In this document: positions 50,599-59,789 of the stretch, in pieces
Layout: each line of letters opens with the position of its first letter
How positions within the stretch are numbered: position 1 is the stretch's first letter
Source of the DNA: an uncultured Flavobacteriales bacterium
GTDB lineage: Bacteria; Bacteroidota; Bacteroidia; Flavobacteriales; Crocinitomicaceae
Reading direction: 5' to 3'
Length of the DNA stretch: 64,000 nt
Assembly: GCA_946479285.1 (NCBI GenBank)
Contig: CAMLFH010000006.1
Coordinates: 124,001-188,000, forward strand
The notes under the pieces: generated by a model
Databases searched by the model: none
Seen by the model: the letters and a program-made list of their open reading frames with translations, nothing else
Told to the model about the DNA's origin: nothing
Program-made: the position numbers and the translations under genes

Positions 50599-53500
50599 TT
50601 ATCTTATTACTGTTACGGTTCCGGACCGTTTGATCCGCCCTTTCGGGTATTCTTTTCCTTCCCAGATAGCTGCATTCCTGAAAGTTGCACTTGCTTTCCA
50701 AACGTAAGCATCCTGCTGCACAGGTTCGCCTCTGTAAGTTCCGTCCCAATATTCGGTTGGTCTTCCGTTTTCATCCAAAGCATTTGTCGACCAGATCAGG
50801 TTTCCCCAATCGTCGTAGATCAGGAGTTCGAATTCTTTCATATTTACTCCTTTCGGAACGAAATTGGCTACTTCGAAATCGGTATGTCCCGGACTCATAG
50901 CGTTCGGAATAAACAATCCATAGAAGAAATCCACTTCAATAGGTTTTACAATCGTGTCGGCACAGCCATAAATGGTGCTGGCAATGAGTGTGACGGTGAA
51001 TTCTCCGTCAGATTCGTAACGTACAGTCGGATTTTCTTCGGAAGAAGAAGTTCCGTTTCCAAATTCCCAGGAATAATAATCTGCTAAACTGCTTAAGTTG
51101 GTGAAGTCAACAATTCCGCTCAATGGTTCCGGACCTTCCACATTCGTATACGCGAAATCCGCATTTGGCTGAGGCAGCACGGTAATTACTGCTCCGACAG
51201 AAATGGTATCGTTACAGCCTCCGTTTCCGTAAGCGATTACCGTAACCGGGTAAGTTCCGCTCGCATCAAATGAAGTCACCACCGGATTTTCGGTTAAAAC
51301 AATAGTATTCCCGATAAACCAGGAAACAGAATTCGCGAATTGGGTATTTGCCTGAAGCAGGATTTCTTCGCCCACACAAAGGGAATCACTTGGCAGCATA
51401 AATGAAGCACTGGCCATTTGATAAGAAGATACTATTTTTTGAATACTGTCGATACAGCCGTGAATAGTAGTTCCAGTCAATGTTACGGTGTAATTGCCAA
51501 CCGCATAGGTCGAACCTGGATTCGTTAACGTGGAAGATAAACCGTTTCCAAAATTCCAGGAATAGCCAACCGTATTCGTACTTTGATTGGTAAAGTTTAC
51601 TACTGTTGGCTGCACGCACGGATCAACCGTTGTAAACGTGAAATCAACGTCAGGAAGCGGATAAACCGTAACAACCTGGAAAGTCGTATCCGGACAGCCA
51701 ATATTGTCCAAAACGATTAACTGAACAGCATAAGAGCCTGCAGCTGTAAATGTGTGCGTCGGATTTGGCAGAATGGAAGAATTTCCATCTCCGAAATTCC
51801 AAACCTGGTTCACAATCCCCACACTGTTATTGGTCATTTGAACAGTCAGATCCATACAACCGGCATTCGGTCCAAGCGTGAATTGTGAATTCGGTCCCTG
51901 GTTTACCTTGATGACTTTGGTTAGTTGGGTTGTACAACCAAAACTTTGACTGATTCCTGAAAGCGTCACAGTATAAAATCCGGGAACGGAATAAGCATGA
52001 ACAGGGTTCGTTAAAGTGGAAGTGGTTCCGTCGCCAAAATCCCAGTTCATAGAAGCAACCCCGGTACTTAGATTTGTAAATACCATTCCCTGGTTTAAAC
52101 AAACAGAATCGAGGGAAGTAAAGTCAATTTGCGGCAACGGATGAACCGTAACGATTGTTGTTGCAGTGTCAAATCCGCATCCTGCTGCGAAAAGGGAAAC
52201 AACATAAGTTCCCGGAGCAGTAAAGGTATGAGAAGGATTGTAAGCGCCTGAAATATTCCCGTCGCCAAAATCCCAGGAAGAGAAACTTGCACCTTGCGAG
52301 AACTGCGTTAAATTGATCGTGTGAGGAACGCAACCTGAAGGATTGTCAATGTTGAAGAAGGCATTCACTTGTGGTGGAAGTACCGTAATTTGATGTTGAA
52401 CTGTATCCGAACCACATTCGTTGTTCACGATCAATTGAATCGTATAGGTGGTATCCTCTGTGCCGGTGTAAAACGTATGCTGAAGCGCTGCTCCGGCTGT
52501 GTCGGAAGTGGAACCATCGCCAAAATCCCATTCGTATGTATCCGGCAATCCGTAGCTGTTGTTCACCATGTCGAGAATAAGCGGTGTACAAAGAATATTG
52601 GTTGATGTTCCGAAAACGGCAGTTGGTGAAGGCATCACGGTGATTTGTTCCGAATGCGTACTGGTTCCGCAGAAATTGGTCAAACTCAAAGTGATGGTGA
52701 AATTTGTATCTGTGGTAGTGCTCGCCGGGTAAGTTTGTGAAACCGGAACAGGGTTTGAACTTGTTTGTCCGTTTCCGTAATTCCAACTGTAAGTTAAACT
52801 TTGGCCCAGTGAAAGGTCTGTGAAAACCACCGGCATGGGCCCGCAGGCCGAATCAGGTGTTAAACTGAAATCCGCTACCGGTGGTATCCGCACTTCAATC
52901 TGGTGCGTAATGGAATCCAAACACCCGAAGGAAGTTGTAACCACTAATTCCACATCAAAGAAACCGGAAGAAGCGTACGCATGACCCGGACTAACGACAG
53001 ATGCTGTATTTCCATCTCCGAAATTCCAGTTGTTTTGGTTCGCCAATGTACTGGTATTCGTAAAGATTTCGTTTGTTCCGATGCAAGTGATCGGATTGAA
53101 GGTAAAATTCGCAATTGGCATCGGGTGAACGATGGCCAGCAGGGTATCCCGATTAATACAACCTGTGATCGGATTCGTAAAAGTATATAGGATCGTATTT
53201 GTTCCTAAAGGTGCAATTCCCGGGTCAAAAGTTCCCAACACAGCATCTGTGATTCCGTTTCCTGTCCACACACCGTTTGCCGGAGTTCCGGAGAAATTTA
53301 CCGGATCATCGCTCGGACAGAATGAGGCATCAGTTCCAACGGTGACAACAGGCAAGGGGTGAACGGTGAAAATCATCGTATCTCTTGTCAAACAGTTTCC
53401 TGCGCCATTGGAAATAACCAGAGGAAATGTTCCTGCACTAGTAGGATTAAACAAACCACCGGAACTCACAAAACTTCCCGTCCATGTTCCGGAGACAGGG

Positions 53501-56500
53501 GTACCGTTCAATTGCACGTTTGGTGCATCGATGCATGCCTCCAGATCAGGCCCTGCATTTGCGGGTGTTGGATTGACAACCGTCACAATCCGCACATCTG
53601 AATTCGTACATCCAAAGGCATTGGTGAAGGTGTAAGTGAGGTTAAAGGTCCCAACAGTAGAAGGAGTGAAGAGTCCGGAAGCCGTTATTCCTGTACCAGC
53701 CCAGGTTCCGCCGGATGGAGTTGCTGTAAATTGAATAGGGAATGGCTGATTGCACAAGGTCGTATCGTTTCCTGCATTTACTACCGGCAATGGATTGACA
53801 GTGATGGCAAGAATATCCGAACTGGTACATCCGTTTGCATTGGTGAATGAATAAGTTAGGTTGCGAACACCTGCTCCTGCTACAGAAGGTGTAAATTCAC
53901 CTATTGGATTCGTAATTCCTGTTCCCGACCAGGTTCCGCCTACCGGTGTTCCGTTGAGTGTTTGGATTCCGGTATCAATACAAATGGGGAAATCTGTTCC
54001 TGCATTCACAACCGGTAATGGGTTCACCAGGGCAGTAACCGTGTCTCTCAATAAACATGCTCCGGAACCGAGTGTGTAAACCAGGTTAAAACTTCCTGCA
54101 ATCGTTGGGTTGAAAATACCACCGGTTGTGGTGAACGGACCAGTCCAGGCTCCTCCGGTCGGAGTGGGTGATAGAGTAACATTCGGTGCGTCAATGCAGA
54201 CCGCAAAATCAGGTCCGGCATCCGGCTGAGTGGGACTGATGATAGTCACATTTCGCATATCTGAATTCGTACATCCGTTTGCGTTGGTAAATGTATAAGT
54301 GAGTGTAAAAGTCCCGGTTCCGTTTGGAGTAAAAAGTCCTGTTGAAGTGACGTTTATTCCTGTCCAGGTTCCGCCCGCAGGAGACTGACTGAGTTGAAAT
54401 GGATTTGGCTGGTCACAGGCTGTTGTATCCGGACCGGCATTGACCACAGGAAGCGGATTTACAGTTATCACTAAGTTATCAGTAGCTGTACAGCCATTTG
54501 CATTGGTAAAAGAGTAAATGACAGTTCGGTTTCCGGCTCCGGCAACGGAAGGTGTAAATTCACCGGTCGGATTCGTAATTCCTGTTCCCGTCCATGTACC
54601 TCCCGGAGGAGTTCCGTTGAGCGTTTGGATTCCTGCATCAATACAAAGAGCGAAATTGGGACCTGCATCCACAATTGGTAGAGGATTTACTGCCATCAGC
54701 AGTGTATCACGCGACAAACAGGTTCCCGTTCCGAAAGTATAAACCAAAGCGTGTGTCCCAACTGTGTTTGGAGTAAATACACCGGCAGCAGTAATACTTG
54801 TTCCGCTCCAGGTTCCACCTGCCGGACTTCCAATAAGTGTAATCGTTCCGGCACCAAAACAGCGGGATGAATCCGGTCCGGCTGAAGCAGCAGTCGGATC
54901 AACAACGGTTACAAGTACAGTATCTGTATTTGTGCAGCCGTTTCCATTCGTGAAGGAATAAACCAGCGGGAAAGTTCCCGTTCCGTTTGGTGTGAATACA
55001 CCTCCTGCAGTCACATTGCTTCCTGTCCAGGTTCCACCCGCAGGAGTTGGTGTCAATGTGAATGGAATCGGTTGATTACAAAGCGTTGCATTTGGGCCGG
55101 CATTCACCACTGGTAACGGATTTACGGTAATTGTTACAGTTGCAGAACCCGAACAGGTGCCGTTGGAACCGACAACCGTATAAGTTTGTGTGGCAGTTGG
55201 ATTTGCGGTAACTGTAGCCACGTTTGTTGCGGATAATCCAGTTCCCGGACTCCAGGTATAATTGGTAGCTCCGGAAGCTGTCAAAGAAACAGATTGTCCG
55301 TTACAGATAGTTGCATTTGGTGGTGTAACCGAAATGACGGGGATCGGATTGACCACTAAAGTTACCGAAGAAGGTGGTCCGGGACATCCTGCCAAAGTTC
55401 CAAATACGGTGTACGTTCCAGCCTGTGCAGCCGTTACGTTCGTTAGTGTAAAGTTTTGCTGATTACTTGTAAAAGAGTTGGGACCGGACCAGGAATAAGT
55501 GGTGGAAGCAGAAGCATCAGAAGTGAAATTCGCTGTTCCACCTGCACAAACCGGGCTATTCACCTGCGGATTAAGCACCGGAGGAATCGGTCGAATGACA
55601 ACGGAAGTATTTGCAGTAGTAGTACCACAGGCATTTGTTACCGCTAATGAGATTGGAAAAGTACCGGATGTGGGATAATTAATTGCTCCGGGAACAAGTG
55701 TGGCTGCATTTCCGGGTGAACCACCTGTAAATGTCCATGCATAAGTATCGGAAGGTTCCAGGCAATCATTCACCACGGCAGTTGGGCTTACGCTCAATCC
55801 GGCACAAACACTAGGAACGGTATTTATCGTTACCTGCGGAGGTGCCTGGGCTACAATGGCCTGATTCGTAATAAAAGAACCACATGAATTGGTTAAGGTT
55901 AATCGAATCGTATAATTTCCCGGTTGCGTAAACTGAATTTGCGGATTGACAGATGAAGCATTCGTTCCACCTACAAATGAAAATGCTCCTGAAGAAGGTA
56001 AACAGGGGCTTCCGTTGAAAAGTACCGTCCAAACACGTGTCACATTACACGTATTGGCCAGATTAGATGCATCCGTTACCTGTGTTACAAAAGGAATACA
56101 GGCTGTAGTTGGAGTAGCTGTAAACGAAGGGGTCGGAGGATTTTCAATACAAACTGTGCGGGTAATGACATTTACGCTGCAGTTATTGGTTGTTGTGAGT
56201 GTCACCGTATAAGTTCCGGGAGCAGTATAAACGTGCGTTGGATTTGTTAAAGTTGCAGTCGTTAAGGTTGCTCCATCACCAAAATCCCATTGGAATAAAG
56301 TGCTGGCACTACAAGCACTGTTAAAACCTGTTTGAGTGGTATTGAGGAACTGAACTGCAGCGCCCACACAATTGTTTACGGCTGCCACATTGAAATTAGC
56401 TGTAGGACCGGTATAAACACGGATAGGTGAGATGGAAGCCTCACTGCTGTCGCACAGGTTGATTGCTTTGATACGGAATACGAATTGATTTCCGGGCTGG

Positions 56501-57552
56501 CCGCAGGAAGAAGTTGTATAGGTATGACAGATAGTAGTTGGTGGCGGATGTGAAAATGTCTGTACCGGTGAACCATCTCCGTAATTTACTACGTAATAAG
56601 TTGTATTGTGATTAGATGCATAATTACTGAGCGGAAAGCAAAGAGTGATTGGTCCGCAGCCGGTTGTTGCACCGGGATTTGCAGCTCCGATAGCTGGATT
56701 GGTAATGTTTGCAATGTTGTAGGGGGTGGATTGAACACAACCGTTGTTTCCGGTAATGGTGTAAACCAGGGAGAATATTTCGGCTGTGGTATAAGTGTGT
56801 GAAACACCGGCTCCCGGAAAAGTAGACGAACTGAAATTGGGTGAGCCGTCTCCCCACTGGATCGTGTAATTTGAAACCAATGTGGTGGAAGAAGCATCAA
56901 AAACGGTCATCGCGAAGTTGGAACCGTCGCAGTTGCGCATGCCTGCAATAGGGTCAATCAACGCAGGATTTGGAAGCGCATTAACCGTTACCGTTTGGTT
57001 GAAACTGGCAGTGCATCCGTTGGAGTTCGTGACAACCAGCGTAACTGTAAAGTTTTGCGTTCCTGCTCCCACCGCATGATAGAGATGGACCGGATTAATG
57101 AGATTGCTGGTGTTTTGCCCTCCTGATCCGGGATCTCCAAAGTTCCAGGAATAGGTGAGGCCGCTTCCGGATGAGGTATTTGTAAACTGGATTGGAATAT
57201 CGGAACAACTGTTGTTTCCGGTAATGTTGAATGAAGCCGTTGGAGGAGGGGCAACAGTAATGTTCACAGAATTATTATCCGTACAGCCCAAAGAAGAACT
57301 TACTGTGAGCGTATACGTTTGATTCGTACTTGCTGTAAGTGTTGGATTGGGACAATTGGTGCAGGAAAGTCCGGCAGCCGGAGACCACGAATAAGAAAGC
57401 GTTCCTGCTCCTGTTCCTGCAGGTGTTCCACCTAATTGAATCAAAGAACCAATACAAACGGTAGAATCCGGACCGGCATTTGCAGTGCATTGTGCAACCG
57501 TTGCCGCATGGAGCAAAAAACAAGCAGTAACAAGAAGAAATAGTTGCTTCAT
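50599..57552 (-). CDS. giant PKD/Ig-repeat T9SS type B cargo (adhesin-like)
   Basis: 2317 residues from the ATG at 57552 with signal peptide MKQLFLLVTACFLLHAATVAQ. N-terminal third: PKD domains with the W-FGDG pattern (TYSWNFGDPGSGG, LFQWDFGDGATLTT). Middle (about residues 815-1475): nine Ig-like units, each with GGTWTGTGI..-G.FTP..G.F.L.Y.F, arranged in a higher-order set. Last third: at least eight PKD domains (WNFGDGNTASV, MNWDFGDGTTSTL). The end FFYGLFIPNAMSPGHTDFEVANFVPKGVNMKEFELLIYDDWGN is the CHU_C/gliding-motility type B sorting domain. The protein should be exported by T9SS to the surface as an adhesin or motility factor; the next gene is its PorP/SprF partner. Confidence 0.92.
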   Translation of the reverse strand: MKQLFLLVTACFLLHAATVAQCTANAGPDSTVCIGSLIQLGGTPAGTGAGTLSYSWSPAAGLSCTNCPNPTLTASTNQTYTLTVSSSLGCTDNNSVNITVAPPPTASFNITGNNSCSDIPIQFTNTSSGSGLTYSWNFGDPGSGGQNTSNLINPVHLYHAVGAGTQNFTVTLVVTNSNGCTASFNQTVTVNALPNPALIDPIAGMRNCDGSNFAMTVFDASSTTLVSNYTIQWGDGSPNFSSSTFPGAGVSHTYTTAEIFSLVYTITGNNGCVQSTPYNIANITNPAIGAANPGATTGCGPITLCFPLSNYASNHNTTYYVVNYGDGSPVQTFSHPPPTTICHTYTTSSCGQPGNQFVFRIKAINLCDSSEASISPIRVYTGPTANFNVAAVNNCVGAAVQFLNTTQTGFNSACSASTLFQWDFGDGATLTTATLTNPTHVYTAPGTYTVTLTTTNNCSVNVITRTVCIENPPTPSFTATPTTACIPFVTQVTDASNLANTCNVTRVWTVLFNGSPCLPSSGAFSFVGGTNASSVNPQIQFTQPGNYTIRLTLTNSCGSFITNQAIVAQAPPQVTINTVPSVCAGLSVSPTAVVNDCLEPSDTYAWTFTGGSPGNAATLVPGAINYPTSGTFPISLAVTNACGTTTANTSVVIRPIPPVLNPQVNSPVCAGGTANFTSDASASTTYSWSGPNSFTSNQQNFTLTNVTAAQAGTYTVFGTLAGCPGPPSSVTLVVNPIPVISVTPPNATICNGQSVSLTASGATNYTWSPGTGLSATNVATVTANPTATQTYTVVGSNGTCSGSATVTITVNPLPVVNAGPNATLCNQPIPFTLTPTPAGGTWTGSNVTAGGVFTPNGTGTFPLVYSFTNGNGCTNTDTVLVTVVDPTAASAGPDSSRCFGAGTITLIGSPAGGTWSGTSITAAGVFTPNTVGTHALVYTFGTGTCLSRDTLLMAVNPLPIVDAGPNFALCIDAGIQTLNGTPPGGTWTGTGITNPTGEFTPSVAGAGNRTVIYSFTNANGCTATDNLVITVNPLPVVNAGPDTTACDQPNPFQLSQSPAGGTWTGINVTSTGLFTPNGTGTFTLTYTFTNANGCTNSDMRNVTIISPTQPDAGPDFAVCIDAPNVTLSPTPTGGAWTGPFTTTGGIFNPTIAGSFNLVYTLGSGACLLRDTVTALVNPLPVVNAGTDFPICIDTGIQTLNGTPVGGTWSGTGITNPIGEFTPSVAGAGVRNLTYSFTNANGCTSSDILAITVNPLPVVNAGNDTTLCNQPFPIQFTATPSGGTWAGTGITASGLFTPSTVGTFNLTYTFTNAFGCTNSDVRIVTVVNPTPANAGPDLEACIDAPNVQLNGTPVSGTWTGSFVSSGGLFNPTSAGTFPLVISNGAGNCLTRDTMIFTVHPLPVVTVGTDASFCPSDDPVNFSGTPANGVWTGNGITDAVLGTFDPGIAPLGTNTILYTFTNPITGCINRDTLLAIVHPMPIANFTFNPITCIGTNEIFTNTSTLANQNNWNFGDGNTASVVSPGHAYASSGFFDVELVVTTSFGCLDSITHQIEVRIPPVADFSLTPDSACGPMPVVFTDLSLGQSLTYSWNYGNGQTSSNPVPVSQTYPASTTTDTNFTITLSLTNFCGTSTHSEQITVMPSPTAVFGTSTNILCTPLILDMVNNSYGLPDTYEWDFGDGSTSDTAGAALQHTFYTGTEDTTYTIQLIVNNECGSDTVQHQITVLPPQVNAFFNIDNPSGCVPHTINLTQFSQGASFSSWDFGDGNISGAYNPSHTFTAPGTYVVSLFAAGCGFDTATTIVTVHPLPQIDFTSLDSVCLNQGMVFTNLSTGVASMNWDFGDGTTSTLTNPVHAYSVPGFYTVTLSGISQSFGCTTQLTKVIKVNQGPNSQFTLGPNAGCMDLTVQMTNNSVGIVNQVWNFGDGNSSILPNPTHTFTAAGSYAVQLIVLDNIGCPDTTFQVVTVYPLPDVDFTFTTVDPCVQPTVVNFTNQSTNTVGYSWNFGNGLSSTLTNPGSTYAVGNYTVTLTGTTIHGCIDSIQKIVSSYQMASASFMLPSDSLCVGEEILLQANTQFANSVSWFIGNTIVLTENPVVTSFDASGTYPVTVIAYGNGGCNDTISVGAVITVLPQPNADFAYTNVEGPEPLSGIVDFTNLSSLADYYSWEFGNGTSSSEENPTVRYESDGEFTVTLIASTIYGCADTIVKPIEVDFFYGLFIPNAMSPGHTDFEVANFVPKGVNMKEFELLIYDDWGNLIWSTNALDENGRPTEYWDGTYRGEPVQQDAYVWKASATFRNAAIWEGKEYPKGRIKRSGTVTVIR

Positions 57553-57702
57553 CCGTAGTTTTGTAGCCAGGTACAAAGGATTGAAATAAATTTCAAACCT
57601 GCAATACCTCAATTGTAGTAATAGTTATTGTACATCAAACTTTTAGGCAGGCTAATTTATGCAATAAAAACGCAAAAAAGAAACAGAAGTTGCCTGCAAA
57701 AA

Positions 57703-57735
57703 AAATCCCGTCCGGGCAAAGCCAGGACGGGATTT
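57703..57735 (-). terminator. rho-independent terminator of the 57755 T9SS gene
   Basis: Perfect 11-bp stem AAATCCCGTCC (57703-57713) / GGACGGGATTT (57725-57735), 11-nt loop; on the minus strand a run of eight T follows. Confidence 0.92.
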
Positions 57736-57754
57736 AAATATAGTGGACTATTTC

Positions 57755-58774
57755 TTAGTTGATAGTCAATTTTTTGATTGATTGGATTCCGTTAGAAGTA
57801 ACAACCACGTTGTAAATTCCTGCCTGTAAATCAGCTACGTTCAATGTTTGAGAAGTACCTGAGTTTTGAGCTGTCAAAACAGTTCTTCCAGCCATGTCAA
57901 CAAGTGTAATAGTTTCGCTTCCTGTCAATCCTGAAATAATTACAGATTCGTTTGCAGGATTTGGATATAAACCGAAAGTTGCTTTTTCATTTTTAGCCAC
58001 ATTCAAAAAATCATCAGGAACAACGCTGTTCATAGCAATTACCTGAGTTGTTGGTGTACCTGCAAGATTAATCACTAATTTAGAATAAACAAATACAGGT
58101 AGATTAGATGTTGCATGGTGGTAGTACTCATATTGTGTACGATCCATAGTAATTGATCCGATAACTGGAATGACTACTGTAGCTACATCATGCGATTTGT
58201 AACGCAAAACACCGGTTAAAGTAGTTGCAGCATTCAATTTCAATGTTCCTGAACCATCAACAGATGTTGAAACTGTTCCTGTAGTAGGATAATCAGTTCC
58301 CTGAACATTTGCTGTCCCTGAAAATGGATCTGAACCAATTGGAGCAGATGCAACAGCATATGGATAGTTCATCAATAATTGGTCATTTGCAGCCAATTTC
58401 ACAATTACTGTTCCACCGAAAGATCCTCCGTCAAATACAAAACCTTGTGAATTGCGCGTACTTGCATTAGAAGTGTAGAATGAAGTAACAAACCCTGGGA
58501 TGTCAATTGCAAATGTGGAAGAAGGATAATCTCCTGAGTAAGCCGTTGAAGATGGGGCAACCACAGAAACGTCTCTCGTTTCACCATAGATTCCCGGAGT
58601 TGTACTGTAATCCCAAGTCTGACCTGCTCCTGTCATTGCAGCAAAATCAACCGTGTTGGAATCCATTACATACATAGTAACATCTGTTCCAACAACCGGT
58701 TTGTTAGAATCTGTGAACTGCCCGAAAGCAGCTCCTGTAATTAAGCTAGTAGCTAAGAGTAAATTTAATTTCAT
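57755..58774 (-). CDS. T9SS type A cargo of unknown function
   Basis: 339 residues with signal peptide MKLNLLLATSLITGAAFGQF. The body (residues 20-260) is Ser/Thr-rich, beta-strand-like (TMYVMDSNTVDFAAMTGAGQTWDYSTTPGIYGETRDVSVVAPSS) without a recognised domain. The C-terminal ~80 residues (FGLYPNPANESVIISGLTGSETITLVDMAGRTVLTAQNSGTSQTLNVADLQAGIYNVVVTSNGIQSIKKLTIN) are a T9SS type A sorting domain. Own terminator downstream and TAATTTTA box 15 nt upstream, so it is probably a single-gene unit. Confidence 0.82.
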   Translation of the reverse strand: MKLNLLLATSLITGAAFGQFTDSNKPVVGTDVTMYVMDSNTVDFAAMTGAGQTWDYSTTPGIYGETRDVSVVAPSSTAYSGDYPSSTFAIDIPGFVTSFYTSNASTRNSQGFVFDGGSFGGTVIVKLAANDQLLMNYPYAVASAPIGSDPFSGTANVQGTDYPTTGTVSTSVDGSGTLKLNAATTLTGVLRYKSHDVATVVIPVIGSITMDRTQYEYYHHATSNLPVFVYSKLVINLAGTPTTQVIAMNSVVPDDFLNVAKNEKATFGLYPNPANESVIISGLTGSETITLVDMAGRTVLTAQNSGTSQTLNVADLQAGIYNVVVTSNGIQSIKKLTIN

Positions 58775-58789
58775 AGTTTATTTTTTTTC

Positions 58790-58797
58790 TAAAATTA
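58790..58797 (-). promoter_or_regulatory. possible -7 box TAATTTTA
   Basis: One mismatch to TAnnTTTG on the minus strand, ending 15 nt before the ATG at 58774. Confidence 0.35.
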
Positions 58798-58895
58798 CAA
58801 TTTTACAAGGTTACCATATTGATTTTTATTTGAATGGTAACATTTGTTTTCTGATTGAATACAATTTTAACAAAAAGGTTGGAAAAACAGGATTA

Positions 58896-59783
58896 TTAAA
58901 GCATAATCACAATTCCCGTACGCAGACTGAATAAATTCTGAAAACGGTATTTTGCTAATTGGAGCCTGTATTCTTCATCGTTATTACTTCCATAACCTAA
59001 ATCAATGGAGCCAACGAACTCATCCAGAGCCAACTGAACAGGGAAGTTTACATGAAGATACCCGCCAAAATTCCAGGCAATGTTCTTTGAAATCGGCAAA
59101 CGATATTCCAAACCGTAAAGCAAGGTCAGGTTGAAAGTAAATTGATCTTCAAATTTGAGCCTTTGGGTACTGATAGAAACGGAATCGGATTCAGAACCAA
59201 TCATCTGGTAATAATCAGAAGAGGTAATGGCTTGATAGTTTCCGGACTTGAATTTGGAAAGCTCCACTCCAATTCCCAATACATTTACTAATCCTGTAGG
59301 CATATTCGAACCTCTGGACCCGATTTCAATACGAGGCATAATACGCAAAGTGGTATATTTTACACGAGCGTCATACCCACCTGAAGTGTTGTAATAATAC
59401 CCGTATTCATCGTACATCTGTTTTTGGTTGATCTTTTCGAGGAAAATATTTCCGGTGTAGTAATTAAAATCTAAAGACAGGGCAGTACGCTCTTTCAGTA
59501 CAAATCCCAAATTACCATAAAAACTATAGTTGAAATGATCGTCTTTAATTTTGTTACGGTACCTGCTGTAATACGCATTTGTCCGTAGTTTTCGTTCCTG
59601 GTAGCTCACCAGTTTTAGAAGCGAATTGTGATGACCGCCAACTCCCAATTGCAGCATAAAACGCTTACCGTAGAAACCGGTAGTTTGGTTTTTTTTCTTC
59701 GATGCGGCATCTGTGGTCTGACCGTAGGAACTTGCAGAAGAAATGAAAGATGCTGCAAGAAAAATGAATATGATTCTTAACAT
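58896..59783 (-). CDS. predicted outer-membrane beta-barrel protein
   Basis: 295 residues with signal peptide (MLRIIFIFLAASFISSASSYGQ). The mature part has amphipathic strand patterns (FMLQLGVGGHHNSLL, HFNYSFYGNLGFVLKERTALSLDFNYYTGNIF, YTTLRIMPRIEIGS, FTFNLTLLYGLEYRLPISKNIAWNFGGYLHVNFPVQL) with aromatic girdle residues, as in outer-membrane barrels of 12 or so strands. No exact family recognised. It follows the M48 protease gene on the same strand with a 6-nt gap, which suggests a joint function such as assembly or quality control of this barrel. Confidence 0.65.
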   Translation of the reverse strand: MLRIIFIFLAASFISSASSYGQTTDAASKKKNQTTGFYGKRFMLQLGVGGHHNSLLKLVSYQERKLRTNAYYSRYRNKIKDDHFNYSFYGNLGFVLKERTALSLDFNYYTGNIFLEKINQKQMYDEYGYYYNTSGGYDARVKYTTLRIMPRIEIGSRGSNMPTGLVNVLGIGVELSKFKSGNYQAITSSDYYQMIGSESDSVSISTQRLKFEDQFTFNLTLLYGLEYRLPISKNIAWNFGGYLHVNFPVQLALDEFVGSIDLGYGSNNDEEYRLQLAKYRFQNLFSLRTGIVIML

Positions 59784-59789
59784 GGATTT

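Noticed and set aside
53132..55000. Plus-strand open frames with repeated TPxTGVPxS-like peptides opposite the giant T9SS gene
   Set aside because: They are antisense shadows of the Ig-like repeats, each short and mirrored exactly at the 663-bp period.
50599..57552. Repeats of the giant gene as a CRISPR-like or tandem DNA array
   Set aside because: The repeated units are protein domains with diverged codons and no constant repeat-spacer structure.
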